From a bacterium 210820-DFI.6.37 (GTDB lineage Bacteria; Bacillota; Clostridia; Peptostreptococcales; Anaerovoracaceae): 64,000 nt of DNA. The translations under genes were made by a program, and so were the position numbers. The stretch's first letter is position 1. Each line of letters starts with the position of its first letter. The stretch covers positions 1-64,000 of the forward strand of contig JAJCKG010000005.1 in NCBI GenBank assembly GCA_020558355.1, written 5' to 3'. Below the pieces are notes generated by a model. That model searched no databases. It was not told the DNA's origin and saw only the letters and a list, made by a program, of their open reading frames with translations. Positions 9,335 to 17,620 of this stretch are shown one piece after another.

Positions 9335-10362
9335 TAAAACATCTCTCCAATCCTCTCTTTATGACCGCAGGATTTCCGAATCTTCAGCTTTGTCTGAAGT
9401 AAAATGGTTTTCGGCTTTTCCTGTTTCAGATCCTCTTCATTTTCAATGATATCAAAAAGCAGGCGGGCCCCGTAGATCCCCATTTTATGAAGGGGCACGT
9501 CCAGCGTTGTCAGCTTTGGCTCTACCAGATTGGACATTCTCACGTTGTTGAACCCCATAACCGCCACGTCCTCAGGTATCCGCAGTTCCTTATCCTTTAT
9601 CGCGTCCATCGCCCCAAAGGCAATCGAATCGCTGCTGGTAAAAATGGCTGTCGGCGGATCCTCCTGCTCCATAAGCTTTTTAGCCCCCAGGTATCCCCCT
9701 TCAATGGTGTTTTCAGTTTCTCTCAGGTAGTCCTCCCTGACCGGAATCCCCGATTCTGACAAAACGTCCTTATAGCCTTCCATTTTATATTCGTTTTCCA
9801 CCTTTGGGTACTTCCCATAAAGGAAGGCTATTTTTTTATGTCCGTTTCCCAGAAGATGGGTCACCGCTTTTTTTGCCGCCTGCCTGCAGTCCACGCTGAC
9901 AACATGGAATCCCGGACTGTTTTTATGCTCACCGATAAGCACCACCGGTATATTCTGCTCCTGAACCAGTTCAAAATCTTCTTTTTCCAGGGAAGAACAG
10001 ATAAACGCGATCCCGTCGACTTTCCGTTTAATCAGCCGGTTCAAATATCTCCGTTCTTTTTCCGCGTCATGCTCCACGTTGCACATCAGCGCGATGTAGT
10101 CCTTCTGATGGGCCACATCCTCTACTCCCTTCGCGATTTCCATGTGGACAGAATCCAGAATATGCGGGATCATCAGCCCGATGGTACCAGTTTTATTAAA
10201 ATTCAGTCCCCGGGCGAACCAGTTGGGTGTATATTCTGTCTCTGCTATGATTTTTTCAATTTTCTCCCTCGTTCTTGGGGCAACATTTTCCGGATGATTC
10301 AATACCCGTGAAACGGTAGCTACGGAAACCCCTGCCTGCTTTGCAATCTGTCTGATGTTCAT
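9334..10362 (-). CDS. LacI family transcriptional regulator
   Basis: A 342-residue LacI/GalR regulator: N-terminal helix-turn-helix NIRQIAKQAGVSVATVSRVLN plus hinge (1-60), then a periplasmic-binding-like effector domain to about 335. The start is taken at 10362 because GAGG lies 6 bases upstream; the open frame continues to 10434 without a better ribosome site. A promoter TTGAAA-17-GATAAT lies upstream on the minus strand near 10460-10490. Its stop overlaps the start of the PreA-like gene, and operator-like repeats at 8170 and 10515 suggest it controls itself and the carbamoylase. The effector, perhaps a pyrimidine-derived compound, is unknown. Confidence 0.93.
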   Translation of the reverse strand: MNIRQIAKQAGVSVATVSRVLNHPENVAPRTREKIEKIIAETEYTPNWFARGLNFNKTGTIGLMIPHILDSVHMEIAKGVEDVAHQKDYIALMCNVEHDAEKERRYLNRLIKRKVDGIAFICSSLEKEDFELVQEQNIPVVLIGEHKNSPGFHVVSVDCRQAAKKAVTHLLGNGHKKIAFLYGKYPKVENEYKMEGYKDVLSESGIPVREDYLRETENTIEGGYLGAKKLMEQEDPPTAIFTSSDSIAFGAMDAIKDKELRIPEDVAVMGFNNVRMSNLVEPKLTTLDVPLHKMGIYGARLLFDIIENEEDLKQEKPKTILLQTKLKIRKSCGHKERIGEMF

Positions 10363-10514
10363 ATCTATCCTCTTCTTCAGTCTGTTCCTTATAAGATGCG
10401 TTACTCTTTCGCCATCTCTGCCGCATTTACACAATCACACCGTTTTTCAGAATATTATCACAATTATTATCTCACGTTACCCGCTTAATTTCAAGATGCT
10501 GACTTTCATTTTTT

Positions 10515-10528
10515 TGATACTAGTTACA
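10515..10528. promoter_or_regulatory. Degenerate LacI-type operator upstream of the lacI gene
   Basis: TGATACTAGTTACA shares one full half-site (GTTACA) with the operator at 8170-8183; the other arm has two mismatches. It lies upstream of the inferred lacI promoter, just at the end of the flavoprotein gene. Autoregulation is an inference. Confidence 0.35.
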
Positions 10529-11411
10529 TCTTCAAAACAAGATCCGCCGCGCCGAGAGCTGCCACCGCTCCGTCTGCCGCCGCGGTGACAATCTGCCGTA
10601 CCTTCTTTGTTCTAAGGTCTCCCGCGATAAATACCCCCTCCGCGCTTGTGTGGCAATCCTCACCGGCCACCACATATCCATCCCCTGTCACCTGAAGCTG
10701 CCCTTTCAGGAAAGCGCTGTCCGCTTCGTAACCGATGGCAATAAATACCGCGCTGGTTTTCAGAACCGTTCCGTCAGAAAGAAGCACCGCTTCCACCGCT
10801 TCCCGGCCCTGAATCTCTTCGATTCTCACATTATACAAAATTCTGATATTTTCTCTTTTAGAAACGCTTTCCTTCAGAGCTTCCTCCCCTTTCATCCGGT
10901 CGCTTCTGCACAGGATCGTAATGCCGCGGCAATAGGAAGACATGAACAAAGCGTCTTCCAGCGCTGTATTTCCGCCGCCCGCTACTACGACATCCTTTCC
11001 CGTAAAAAACCGTCCGTCACAGACAGCGCAATAGGATACGCCTCTTCCGGTCAGTTCCGTCTCTCCCTTGCAGCCCAGAGTCCGCCGCCGGAGCCCTGCC
11101 GCGATAATGACGGTCTTTGCCCGGTATACACCGTTTGCTGTCGTCACAGACCTTTTCTCCGTATCAATATCGGTCACTTCTTCCAGCCTTACAGAGCCGC
11201 CCAGCTCCACCAGCTGTTCATACATTCTCTGCGCGAAATCCGGCCCTGTCACGGATGGAACCGCCGGGTAATTTTCAATTTCCGCAGATAAAACCGTCTG
11301 ACCGCCCCAGACAGATTTGTCCAGAATCAGCGTATCCATCCCCGCCCGGATTGCGTAAATTCCCGCTGAAAGTCCCGCCGGTCCCGCTCCGACAATAATT
11401 ACATCATACAT
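10524..11411 (-). CDS. Thioredoxin reductase-like FAD/NAD(P)H oxidoreductase
   Basis: A 295-residue two-dinucleotide-domain flavoprotein. FAD site VIIVGAGPAGLSAG at the N-terminus, redox pair CAVC at 128-131 as in bacterial thioredoxin reductase, NAD(P) site VVAGGGNTALEDAL after it, and a C-terminal FAD motif GVFIAGDLR. Length fits TrxB, though no thioredoxin gene is adjacent, so another disulfide or ferredoxin-type partner is possible. The ATG at 11411 is preferred because GGAGG lies 8 bases upstream; an in-frame GTG at 11420 overlaps that site. It is divergent from the MarR gene. Confidence 0.88.
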   Translation of the reverse strand: MYDVIIVGAGPAGLSAGIYAIRAGMDTLILDKSVWGGQTVLSAEIENYPAVPSVTGPDFAQRMYEQLVELGGSVRLEEVTDIDTEKRSVTTANGVYRAKTVIIAAGLRRRTLGCKGETELTGRGVSYCAVCDGRFFTGKDVVVAGGGNTALEDALFMSSYCRGITILCRSDRMKGEEALKESVSKRENIRILYNVRIEEIQGREAVEAVLLSDGTVLKTSAVFIAIGYEADSAFLKGQLQVTGDGYVVAGEDCHTSAEGVFIAGDLRTKKVRQIVTAAADGAVAALGAADLVLKM

Positions 11412-11489
11412 TATCCTCACCTCCGATATTTTTATATAAAGTATTATACCCTCTGAAGGTTTTTTCTACCAGAAAGAAAAAGACCTGGC

Positions 11490-11518
11490 TTGACATTGCC
11501 TGGGCTTTTTGCTATATT
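11490..11518 (+). promoter_or_regulatory. Sigma-A promoter of the marR-MATE operon
   Basis: TTGACA (11490-11495), 17-base spacer, TATATT (11513-11518). This is near consensus and points to the MarR gene 35 bases downstream. Confidence 0.85.
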
Positions 11519-11535
11519 TGTTAGAGTTCTAACAA
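11518..11535. promoter_or_regulatory. MarR operator over the transcription start
   Basis: TTGTTAGAGTTCTAACAA has perfect 8-base inverted arms around a 2-base centre and begins on the last base of the -10 box. Position and form match autorepression by the MarR protein encoded directly downstream. Confidence 0.75.
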
Positions 11536-11552
11536 AATTAAAGGGACACGCT

Positions 11553-11972
11553 ATGCAGAATATGGGAAAACTGATCCACACTGTGGATGTAAAACTAAAA
11601 CGAAAAATCGACCGGCTGGCTTTTGACTATGATCTGACCTCAGTCCAGTTCGTAGTCATGGAACTGATTTATCTGACGCCAAAAGACCAGGATATCTTTC
11701 AGAAGGATCTGGAGGCGGCGCTGGATGTAAGGCGCTCAACGATTTCCAATATACTGGGCCTTTTAGAAAAAAAAGATTATGTCCGCCGCGAGAGTGTACG
11801 CTCGGACGCCCGGCTGAAAAAGCTGGCCCTTACACCCGCGGGAGAAGCAATGTATCTGGAATTCAAATCCTGCCTCGCCGCTGCTGAGGCAGAAGACTTC
11901 CAGCTTTTTTCCGAGGATGAGAAACGGACGCTGCTCTGTTTGCTGGAGCGTTTATCCGCGTCGATTCATTAA
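11553..11972 (+). CDS. MarR family transcriptional regulator
   Basis: A 139-residue winged-helix regulator. The DNA-binding part (about 45-105) includes QKDLEAALDVRRSTISNILGLLEKKDYVRRE and the wing SDARLKKLALT, the typical MarR D-x-R wing. I start it at 11553 with AAAGGGA 7 bases upstream; an upstream in-frame start at 11490 would lie on the promoter itself. It probably represses itself and the MATE gene 77 bases downstream through the palindrome at 11518-11535, being released by a small aromatic or drug ligand as is common in the family. Confidence 0.92.
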   Translation: MQNMGKLIHTVDVKLKRKIDRLAFDYDLTSVQFVVMELIYLTPKDQDIFQKDLEAALDVRRSTISNILGLLEKKDYVRRESVRSDARLKKLALTPAGEAMYLEFKSCLAAAEAEDFQLFSEDEKRTLLCLLERLSASIH

Positions 11973-12049
11973 TTCACAATATGGGAGTGTATATTTTTTT
12001 CTTCCTTTAGTTCGATATCTAACTTATTTTCAGGAGGTGCTTTACTATC

Positions 12050-13417
12050 ATGTCGGACCAGACACTTACCATCAAAGAAAACAAAATGGGCGTTATGCCC
12101 GTCAACAAGCTGCTGATCACCATGTCCTTGCCAATGGTGATTTCTATGCTGGTACAGGCTTTATACAATGTTGTTGACAGCATTTTTGTCGCTATGATCA
12201 GCGAAGAGGCTCTTACTGCCGTATCTTTAGCTTTTCCGATCCAGAATCTCCTCATCGCGGTGGCCAGCGGCACCGGAGTCGGCATCAACGCGCTGCTTTC
12301 CAGAGCCCTGGGACAGCGCGAGCAACAAAAGGTCAATAAAATCGCTATGCAGGGCTTATTTCTGATCCTGCTGTGCTATCTCGTCTTTTTGCTCTTTGCA
12401 CTTGTGGGCGTACATCTGTTTATGTCCAGCCAGACGGATATCCCGCGGATCATCCAGTACGGCGATATTTATCTGCGAATCTGCTGCGCCTTTTCCTTCG
12501 GGCAGTTTTTTCAGATCACCTTTGAAAAGCTGCTTCAGGCTACCGGCCGGACCATCTATACCATGCTGACTCAGGGGCTTGGAGCTGTTATCAATCTGAT
12601 TTTGGATCCGATTCTGATTTTCGGGCTTTTCGGTATGCCGAAAATGGGCGTTGCTGGCGCCGCTGTCGCCACAATCCTGGGACAGATTTTCGCGGCGACA
12701 CTGGCCTTCACCTTTAATAAAAAGAAAAACACCGATATTCATTTTACTCTGAAAGGCTTTCGTCCGGAAAAGCGCACCATCACCAGCATTCTGTACATCG
12801 GGATACCTTCGATTCTGATGATGGCCATCAGCTCGGTCATGACCTTCGGGCTCAATAAGATTCTGATTGCCTTCAGCTCGACAGCGGTTGCGGTATTCGG
12901 CGTTTACTTCAAGCTCCAGAGCTTTATCTTTATGCCGATTTTCGGTATGAACAATGGGCTGGTTCCCATTGTCGCGTATAATTACGGGGCCAGAAAAGAA
13001 AAACGGATCCATCAAGTGATCCGTTACGCGGTTTCCTATTCTATAAGTATTATGATTATTGGCGTTATTTTATTCCAGACGATCCCAGGACCGCTGCTGG
13101 AGTTATTCAGCGCTTCTGAGCAAATGGAGGCAATCGGTATCCCTGCCCTTCGTATCATCTCGATTCATTTTGTCCTGGCCGGGTTTTCCATTATTGCCAA
13201 CTCGGTTTGTCAGGCCCTTGGAAACAGCGTCTACAGCCTGGTGGTTTCTCTCATGCGACAGCTGATCGTTCTGCTTCCGGCAGCCTGGCTGCTGTCCCTT
13301 TCCGGTAATGTCAACGCCGTATGGTGGGCATTCCCCATCGCTGAGGTTGTGTCGGTAATTCTCTGCGCGCTCTTCCTGACAAAATCTCTCCGAAAAATAA
13401 AAAAGGAAATGGAGTAA
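12050..13417 (+). CDS. MATE family multidrug efflux transporter
   Basis: A 455-residue polytopic membrane protein with about 12 hydrophobic segments in two similar halves. Family signatures include LPMVISMLVQALYNVVDSIFVA near residue 30 and GVGINALLSRALGQ near 80. MATE carriers export cationic or aromatic compounds using Na+ or H+. A GGAGG precedes the ATG by 12 bases. It is the second gene of the MarR operon, the standard arrangement for inducible efflux. Confidence 0.93.
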   Translation: MSDQTLTIKENKMGVMPVNKLLITMSLPMVISMLVQALYNVVDSIFVAMISEEALTAVSLAFPIQNLLIAVASGTGVGINALLSRALGQREQQKVNKIAMQGLFLILLCYLVFLLFALVGVHLFMSSQTDIPRIIQYGDIYLRICCAFSFGQFFQITFEKLLQATGRTIYTMLTQGLGAVINLILDPILIFGLFGMPKMGVAGAAVATILGQIFAATLAFTFNKKKNTDIHFTLKGFRPEKRTITSILYIGIPSILMMAISSVMTFGLNKILIAFSSTAVAVFGVYFKLQSFIFMPIFGMNNGLVPIVAYNYGARKEKRIHQVIRYAVSYSISIMIIGVILFQTIPGPLLELFSASEQMEAIGIPALRIISIHFVLAGFSIIANSVCQALGNSVYSLVVSLMRQLIVLLPAAWLLSLSGNVNAVWWAFPIAEVVSVILCALFLTKSLRKIKKEME

Positions 13418-13422
13418 ATCTT

Positions 13423-13447
13423 AGCCGCCGTTTATTAAACGGCGGCT
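13423..13447. terminator. Perfect hairpin between convergent MATE and carbamoylase genes
   Basis: A 12-base inverted repeat (AGCCGCCGTTTA and its complement) around a single base. It lacks an adjacent T-run on either strand, so termination may be weak or factor-assisted; its place between convergent stops is what suggests the role. Confidence 0.55.
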
Positions 13448-13485
13448 GTATACTTTTTCGCGAACAAATCACCATTGCCTTAAAT

Positions 13486-14709
13486 TTATTCCGCGCCAGT
13501 CAGAGCCGCGGCTACCTCCAGCAGGAACTGCGCCCCCTGGACCAGATCCTCCGGCCGGGTATCCTCTTCAGGCACATGGCTGCGCCCTCCAATGCTCGGG
13601 ACAAAGATCATTCCTGTTTTCGCGTGTTTCGCTATCATACAGGCGTCGTGAACCGCCCCGCTGTCCATGACCCTGTAAGGAATCTTTTTTTGAGCAGCCA
13701 GACGCTCCATGGTTTTTGAAAGCTCCGGATCCAGCTTTAGCGGTTCTGAGGAGGAAACTTCCCTGATCTGGCATTCCACCTGCCGCTCCCTGCAGATTCG
13801 TTTTATCGCGGCTGTAATCTGATTTATAAAATAATCGATTTTTTCCGTCTGTCCATCCCGCGCTTCCAGTGTGAATACAGTCTTTTCCGGAATTACATTG
13901 GAGCAGTCCGGCTCCGCTTTGATCCTGCCTACCGTAACGACGGTATGTCCATTTGGCTTTACGATCCGCTCCGCGGCCAAAATACATTCCGCCGCCGCGC
14001 ACAGGGCGTCCTTTCGGTCCTCCATCGGCGTCGCTCCGGCATGGTTTCCCACGCCCGTCACTTCCACCTCGATAACCCGCATGCCGAATATGGTTTCCAC
14101 AATGCCCAGAGACAGTCCCTCACGTTCCAGCACCGGTCCCTGCTCGATATGCAGCTCCAGCATGGCTTTCAGCTCTGAAAAATCCCATTTTACCTGCCGC
14201 AGTTCTTCCTCTGACGGGTTTTCCAGGATCTGCCTAAGAGAAAGGCCCTCATCGTTTTTCAGATGGTCCAGATCCTCTTCTTTATAATCTCCGGAAATAA
14301 ATTTGCTTCCGGTCATGGTGGAGCCAAAGTTGGAACCTTCTTCCTCCGCGAAGATCACCAGCTCCAGATCATATTCCAGCCGGCAGTCCTTCAGAACCCG
14401 CATTACTTCAAGACCGGCGGTCACGCCGTAGATTCCGTCCAGCCATCCTCCGTTTCGGACCGTATCGATATGGGATCCAATTACGACCTTCTGACGGCCA
14501 GAGGTGTTCTGAGGCATTCCAATCCGTATATTTTTTAAAGCGTCCGTTTCAGCGGCGCATCCTATGGCCCCGGCCTCCTTTAGCAGATACGCTCTTGCTT
14601 TCTGATCCTGCTGGCCATAGGAAAATCTGGTAACGCCCTCTCCCGGTGTGTCGGTAAACTGGCGCAGCTGGAAAAGATCGGTCAGCAATCTTTCTCCATT
14701 AACCTTCAT
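13486..14709 (-). CDS. M20-family N-carbamoyl-amino acid hydrolase / allantoate amidohydrolase-like (second copy)
   Basis: A 407-residue zinc amidohydrolase of the hydantoinase/carbamoylase group. Metal motifs: GSHIDTVRNGGWLDG, AEEEGSNF, and a dimerisation domain with GNHAGATPMEDRKDA. It is clearly divergent from the 6833-8110 homologue, so the two probably differ in substrate (for example N-carbamoyl-beta- versus N-carbamoyl-alpha-amino acids or allantoate). Start 14709 is chosen because GGAG lies 6 bases upstream; it overlaps the dihydropyrimidinase stop by 11 bases, indicating coupled translation. Ring-opened product could pass straight from the hydantoinase to this enzyme. Confidence 0.88.
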   Translation of the reverse strand: MKVNGERLLTDLFQLRQFTDTPGEGVTRFSYGQQDQKARAYLLKEAGAIGCAAETDALKNIRIGMPQNTSGRQKVVIGSHIDTVRNGGWLDGIYGVTAGLEVMRVLKDCRLEYDLELVIFAEEEGSNFGSTMTGSKFISGDYKEEDLDHLKNDEGLSLRQILENPSEEELRQVKWDFSELKAMLELHIEQGPVLEREGLSLGIVETIFGMRVIEVEVTGVGNHAGATPMEDRKDALCAAAECILAAERIVKPNGHTVVTVGRIKAEPDCSNVIPEKTVFTLEARDGQTEKIDYFINQITAAIKRICRERQVECQIREVSSSEPLKLDPELSKTMERLAAQKKIPYRVMDSGAVHDACMIAKHAKTGMIFVPSIGGRSHVPEEDTRPEDLVQGAQFLLEVAAALTGAE

Positions 14710-16099
14710 AAGCAGCTCCGAACGGTTTTCCAGGCACGAATCTTCCCTGGCCCTTCTGTCCGATATAGATGCCGTCATCAACGATCTTCATTCCTCTCAG
14801 AAACACGGTTTCCGGGCGGCCCTTCTGTTCAAAGCCTTCATATGGACAGTAATCTACACCCTCCAGATTGTTTTCTACACTCATAACGCCTCTGTATTCC
14901 GGGTCAAACACTACGATATCCGCGTCGTAGCCCACTTCGATATGACCTTTTGTGTCCAGGCCGTTGATTTTCGCTGGCATAGTGGAGAACAGATCTACCA
15001 GGCGGGTCCTGGAAAGCTTTCCTTCACATACGCCGTAGGTCCATAATACGTTGAGACGGTTCTGAAGGCTCGGCGCTCCGTTTGGAATATCCGCAAAGGA
15101 TTTTCCTTCTCCATAGCCCATATGCTTTTGATATTTGAAGTCAAATCCGCAGTGGTCAGAACTGATGGCGTTGAGCCACTTTTTGTCCACCGCTTTCCAG
15201 AGGGCTTCTCGGTGCTCCGCTGTACGCAGCGCTGGCGAGCAGACATATTTCGCGCCTTCGTAGTCCGGCCTTGCCAGATCCTCCGTATCGAGAACAAGAT
15301 AGTGAGCGCAGGTTTCTCCATATACGGCCTGTCCCCTGTTTGACGCCTGTTTGATCTCCTCCAGAGCTTCCTTGCAGGTAACGTGTACTATGTAAATTGG
15401 GGCTTCTGCCAGTTCCGCCAGATAGATGGCTCTTCTGGTCGCCTCCGCTTCTACGATGGGAGGTCTTGAAACAGCATGATAGTACGGCTCCGTCTTTCCC
15501 TCCGCGATCAGCTGTTTTGTCAGCACATCGATCATGTCCGCGTTTTCCGCGTGGACCATAATGGTAACGCCGGCTTCTTTTCCTTTTTTCAGAGCCTTCA
15601 GGATTGCGTCGTCATCCGCGTGGAAGAACATTCCCTTGTATGCCATAAACAGCTTCATGGTCGGATACCCGGCTTCCGCCAGCTTTGGTATCTCTTCGAT
15701 AACCTCATCTCTCGGGTCAGTCATAACGCTGTGGAACGCGTAATCCACCATGGAAATGCCATCCGCGTCTGAAGCCTTATATTCTTCCAGGGTTTCGATG
15801 AGGCCTTTTCCTTTTTCCTGGTTTACGAACTCAATCAGCGTTGTGGTCCCGCCGACTGCCGCAGCATTGGAGGTTTCAAAGCCTCTCACCTTGCTGCCGT
15901 TATAGGTAAAGGAGAAGTGAACATGCTGATCGACACCTCCTGGCAGCAGATATTTACCGGAAGCGTCGATGACCTCATCCTCCGGCCTGCAGCCCAGCTT
16001 TGCGCCGATAGCAATGATTTTGCCTCCAGCCAGGTATACATCACCTTTGTATTCATTTTCCGCAGTAACGATTGTACCATTCTTAATTAATGTTCCCAT
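14699..16099 (-). CDS. hydA: Dihydropyrimidinase / hydantoinase
   Basis: A 466-residue binuclear metal amidohydrolase. Ligands are all visible: HVH at 59-61, the carboxylated Lys149 in MKLFMAYKG, His183 (MVHAEN), His239 (YIVHVTC) and Asp315 (SSDHCGF). It opens the ring of dihydrouracil/dihydrothymine or 5-substituted hydantoins to give N-carbamoyl amino acids. Length fits the family (about 460). AAGGAGG precedes the ATG. It is the first gene of an operon with the M20 carbamoylase and forms step two of the pathway whose first step is PreTA. Confidence 0.94.
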   Translation of the reverse strand: MGTLIKNGTIVTAENEYKGDVYLAGGKIIAIGAKLGCRPEDEVIDASGKYLLPGGVDQHVHFSFTYNGSKVRGFETSNAAAVGGTTTLIEFVNQEKGKGLIETLEEYKASDADGISMVDYAFHSVMTDPRDEVIEEIPKLAEAGYPTMKLFMAYKGMFFHADDDAILKALKKGKEAGVTIMVHAENADMIDVLTKQLIAEGKTEPYYHAVSRPPIVEAEATRRAIYLAELAEAPIYIVHVTCKEALEEIKQASNRGQAVYGETCAHYLVLDTEDLARPDYEGAKYVCSPALRTAEHREALWKAVDKKWLNAISSDHCGFDFKYQKHMGYGEGKSFADIPNGAPSLQNRLNVLWTYGVCEGKLSRTRLVDLFSTMPAKINGLDTKGHIEVGYDADIVVFDPEYRGVMSVENNLEGVDYCPYEGFEQKGRPETVFLRGMKIVDDGIYIGQKGQGRFVPGKPFGAAYEG

Positions 16100-16186
16100 A
16101 GTCGTTCCCTCCTTATTCTGGTTTCATTTTATCACATTATTCTGATTTCAGATACTATTTTTTCAGAAAATGGAAAATCACGCTTG

Positions 16187-16220
16187 TTATACAATTATAT
16201 AAATTTATATAATTGTATAA
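16187..16220. promoter_or_regulatory. 34-bp perfect palindrome upstream of the XRE-Uma2 gene
   Basis: The arm TTATACAATTATATAAA and its exact complement abut without a spacer, giving a 34-base AT-rich perfect palindrome. It lies 8 bases upstream of the -35 box. A further half-site-like run (ATATATAATTATAA) covers the -10 box. The obvious binder is the XRE helix-turn-helix of the gene downstream, which would make this an autoregulatory operator. Confidence 0.7.
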
Positions 16221-16227
16221 AATGATG

Positions 16228-16255
16228 TTGACAAACTTTCAGATTCATATATAAT
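16228..16255 (+). promoter_or_regulatory. Sigma-A promoter of the XRE-Uma2 gene
   Basis: TTGACA (16228-16233), 16-base spacer, TATAAT (16250-16255), 38 bases before the ATG. Confidence 0.8.
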
Positions 16256-16292
16256 TATAATAACACCTGAATAGAAAGGATGGTGGGTCTCC

Positions 16293-17075
16293 ATGAATAT
16301 CGAACGATTAAAAAAAAGAAAAAAAGAAATGGGCCTTACCAACAAACAGCTTTCAGAAATCTCAGGAGTATCCCTGGGTACCATCAATAAGATTTTCAGC
16401 GGCGCTACCAAGGCGCCGCAAATCGATACGCTTGCGGCACTTGCCGCCGCTCTCGGTCTGGAGCCCTATTCCCAGTCCCCGGAGGCCTCCGCTCTCCTGC
16501 GGGAAACAGCCGCCCTTTACACCCTAGAAAAAAAGCAGGGGACCTATACTATGGAGGATTATTACGCCCTGCCTGATGACGCGCGCGCGGAGCTAATTGA
16601 CGGAGTTCTAATCTTTATGGACGCTCCTACCGTAACCCATCAAAGTGTAATCGGAGATTTGTACTACTTTATCCGTCATTATATCAAAACAAAAAAAGGT
16701 CCCTGCAAGGTGCTTCTCTCCCCTTTGGAGGTCCGGCTGAATGAAGATGACCGGACGATCCTGCAGCCGGATCTGGTCATTTTATGCGATCCTAAGAAAA
16801 ATGACGGCAGGCGGATCAATGGAGCGCCGGACTTTATCGCGGAGGTGGTCTCTTCATCCAGCCGAAAACGTGATTATTTAATAAAGCTGAACAAATACTG
16901 GACAGCCGGTGTAAAGGAATACTGGATCATCGACCCGAAAAAGCAAACGGTAACGGTATACCGCTTTCAGGGTTCGGAAGATGATTTTCAGTTGAATACC
17001 TATACTTTTCAGGACACGATCCCTCTTGGGCTGTATGAGGATTGCGCTATCGATTTTAAAGAATTCGAGCTGTAA
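16293..17075 (+). CDS. XRE helix-turn-helix fused to Uma2-family (DUF820) nuclease-like domain
   Basis: A 260-residue fusion. Residues 1-60 form a Cro/CI-type helix-turn-helix (LTNKQLSEISGVSLGTINKIFSG). Residues ~85-255 form a Uma2 domain, a PD-(D/E)XK restriction-endonuclease-like fold: AELIDGVLIFMDAP supplies an early acidic residue, LQPDLVILCD the core Asp, and PDFIAEVVSSSS the E-x-V strand, followed by a basic helix and EYWIIDPKKQTV. The catalytic pattern seems intact. Uma2 proteins are abundant but mostly of unknown role. The palindrome and promoter upstream suggest it regulates itself. It is a single-gene unit closed by a bidirectional terminator. Confidence 0.88.
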   Translation: MNIERLKKRKKEMGLTNKQLSEISGVSLGTINKIFSGATKAPQIDTLAALAAALGLEPYSQSPEASALLRETAALYTLEKKQGTYTMEDYYALPDDARAELIDGVLIFMDAPTVTHQSVIGDLYYFIRHYIKTKKGPCKVLLSPLEVRLNEDDRTILQPDLVILCDPKKNDGRRINGAPDFIAEVVSSSSRKRDYLIKLNKYWTAGVKEYWIIDPKKQTVTVYRFQGSEDDFQLNTYTFQDTIPLGLYEDCAIDFKEFEL

Positions 17076-17077
17076 AA

Positions 17078-17108
17078 AACAGGTATGGATGTTCTTTCCA
17101 TACCTGTT
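17078..17108. terminator. Bidirectional terminator (Uma2 gene / cyclophilin gene)
   Basis: A 12-base stem (AACAGGTATGGA with its complement) and 7-base loop, with T-rich flanks on both strands (TTCCTGTTTTT on plus; a run of T on minus), between two convergent genes. Confidence 0.9.
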
Positions 17109-17116
17109 TCCTGTTT

Positions 17117-17605
17117 TTAGTCTTCTACCTCTTCGATGGTAACTTTTTTCATTACTTGAGGCTCCACCGGCTTATCATTGAAACCGGTCTTTACGCCCAC
17201 AATCTTATCAGCCGCTTCCATCCCCTCTGTGATTTTTCCAAAGGCAGCGTACTCACCGTCCAGATGAGGAGCGGTGGCTACCATAATGAAGAACTGAGAA
17301 CCCGCGGAATTCGGATCCATTGCTCTTGCCATGGACAGAACTCCCCGTTCATGCTTCAGATTATTGCTGAATCCGTTGGAAAGGAATTCTCCTTTGATCG
17401 TATGTCCCGGACCGCCTGTTCCATTGCCCAGAGGGCAGCCGCCCTGAATCATGAATCCCGGAATGACCCGGTGAAAGGTCAGGCCGTCATAAAATCCATC
17501 TTCCGCCAGCTTTACAAAGTTTTCAACTGTTTCCGGCGCAACATCGGGATACAGTTCTCCCTTCATCACATCGCCGTTTTCCATTTCGATTTTTACAAGT
17601 TTCAT
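17117..17605 (-). CDS. Cyclophilin-type peptidyl-prolyl cis-trans isomerase
   Basis: A 162-residue single-domain cyclophilin. Core motifs are present: FVKLAEDGFYDGLTFHRVIPGFMIQGG (active-site Arg in FHRV and the Gln/Gly loop) and SMARAMDPNSAGSQFFI. No signal peptide, so it is cytoplasmic. It catalyses proline isomerisation in protein folding. Last gene of the leftward run from carD; AGGAGG precedes the start. Confidence 0.93.
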   Translation of the reverse strand: MKLVKIEMENGDVMKGELYPDVAPETVENFVKLAEDGFYDGLTFHRVIPGFMIQGGCPLGNGTGGPGHTIKGEFLSNGFSNNLKHERGVLSMARAMDPNSAGSQFFIMVATAPHLDGEYAAFGKITEGMEAADKIVGVKTGFNDKPVEPQVMKKVTIEEVED

Positions 17606-17620
17606 ATACTTCCTCCTGCT

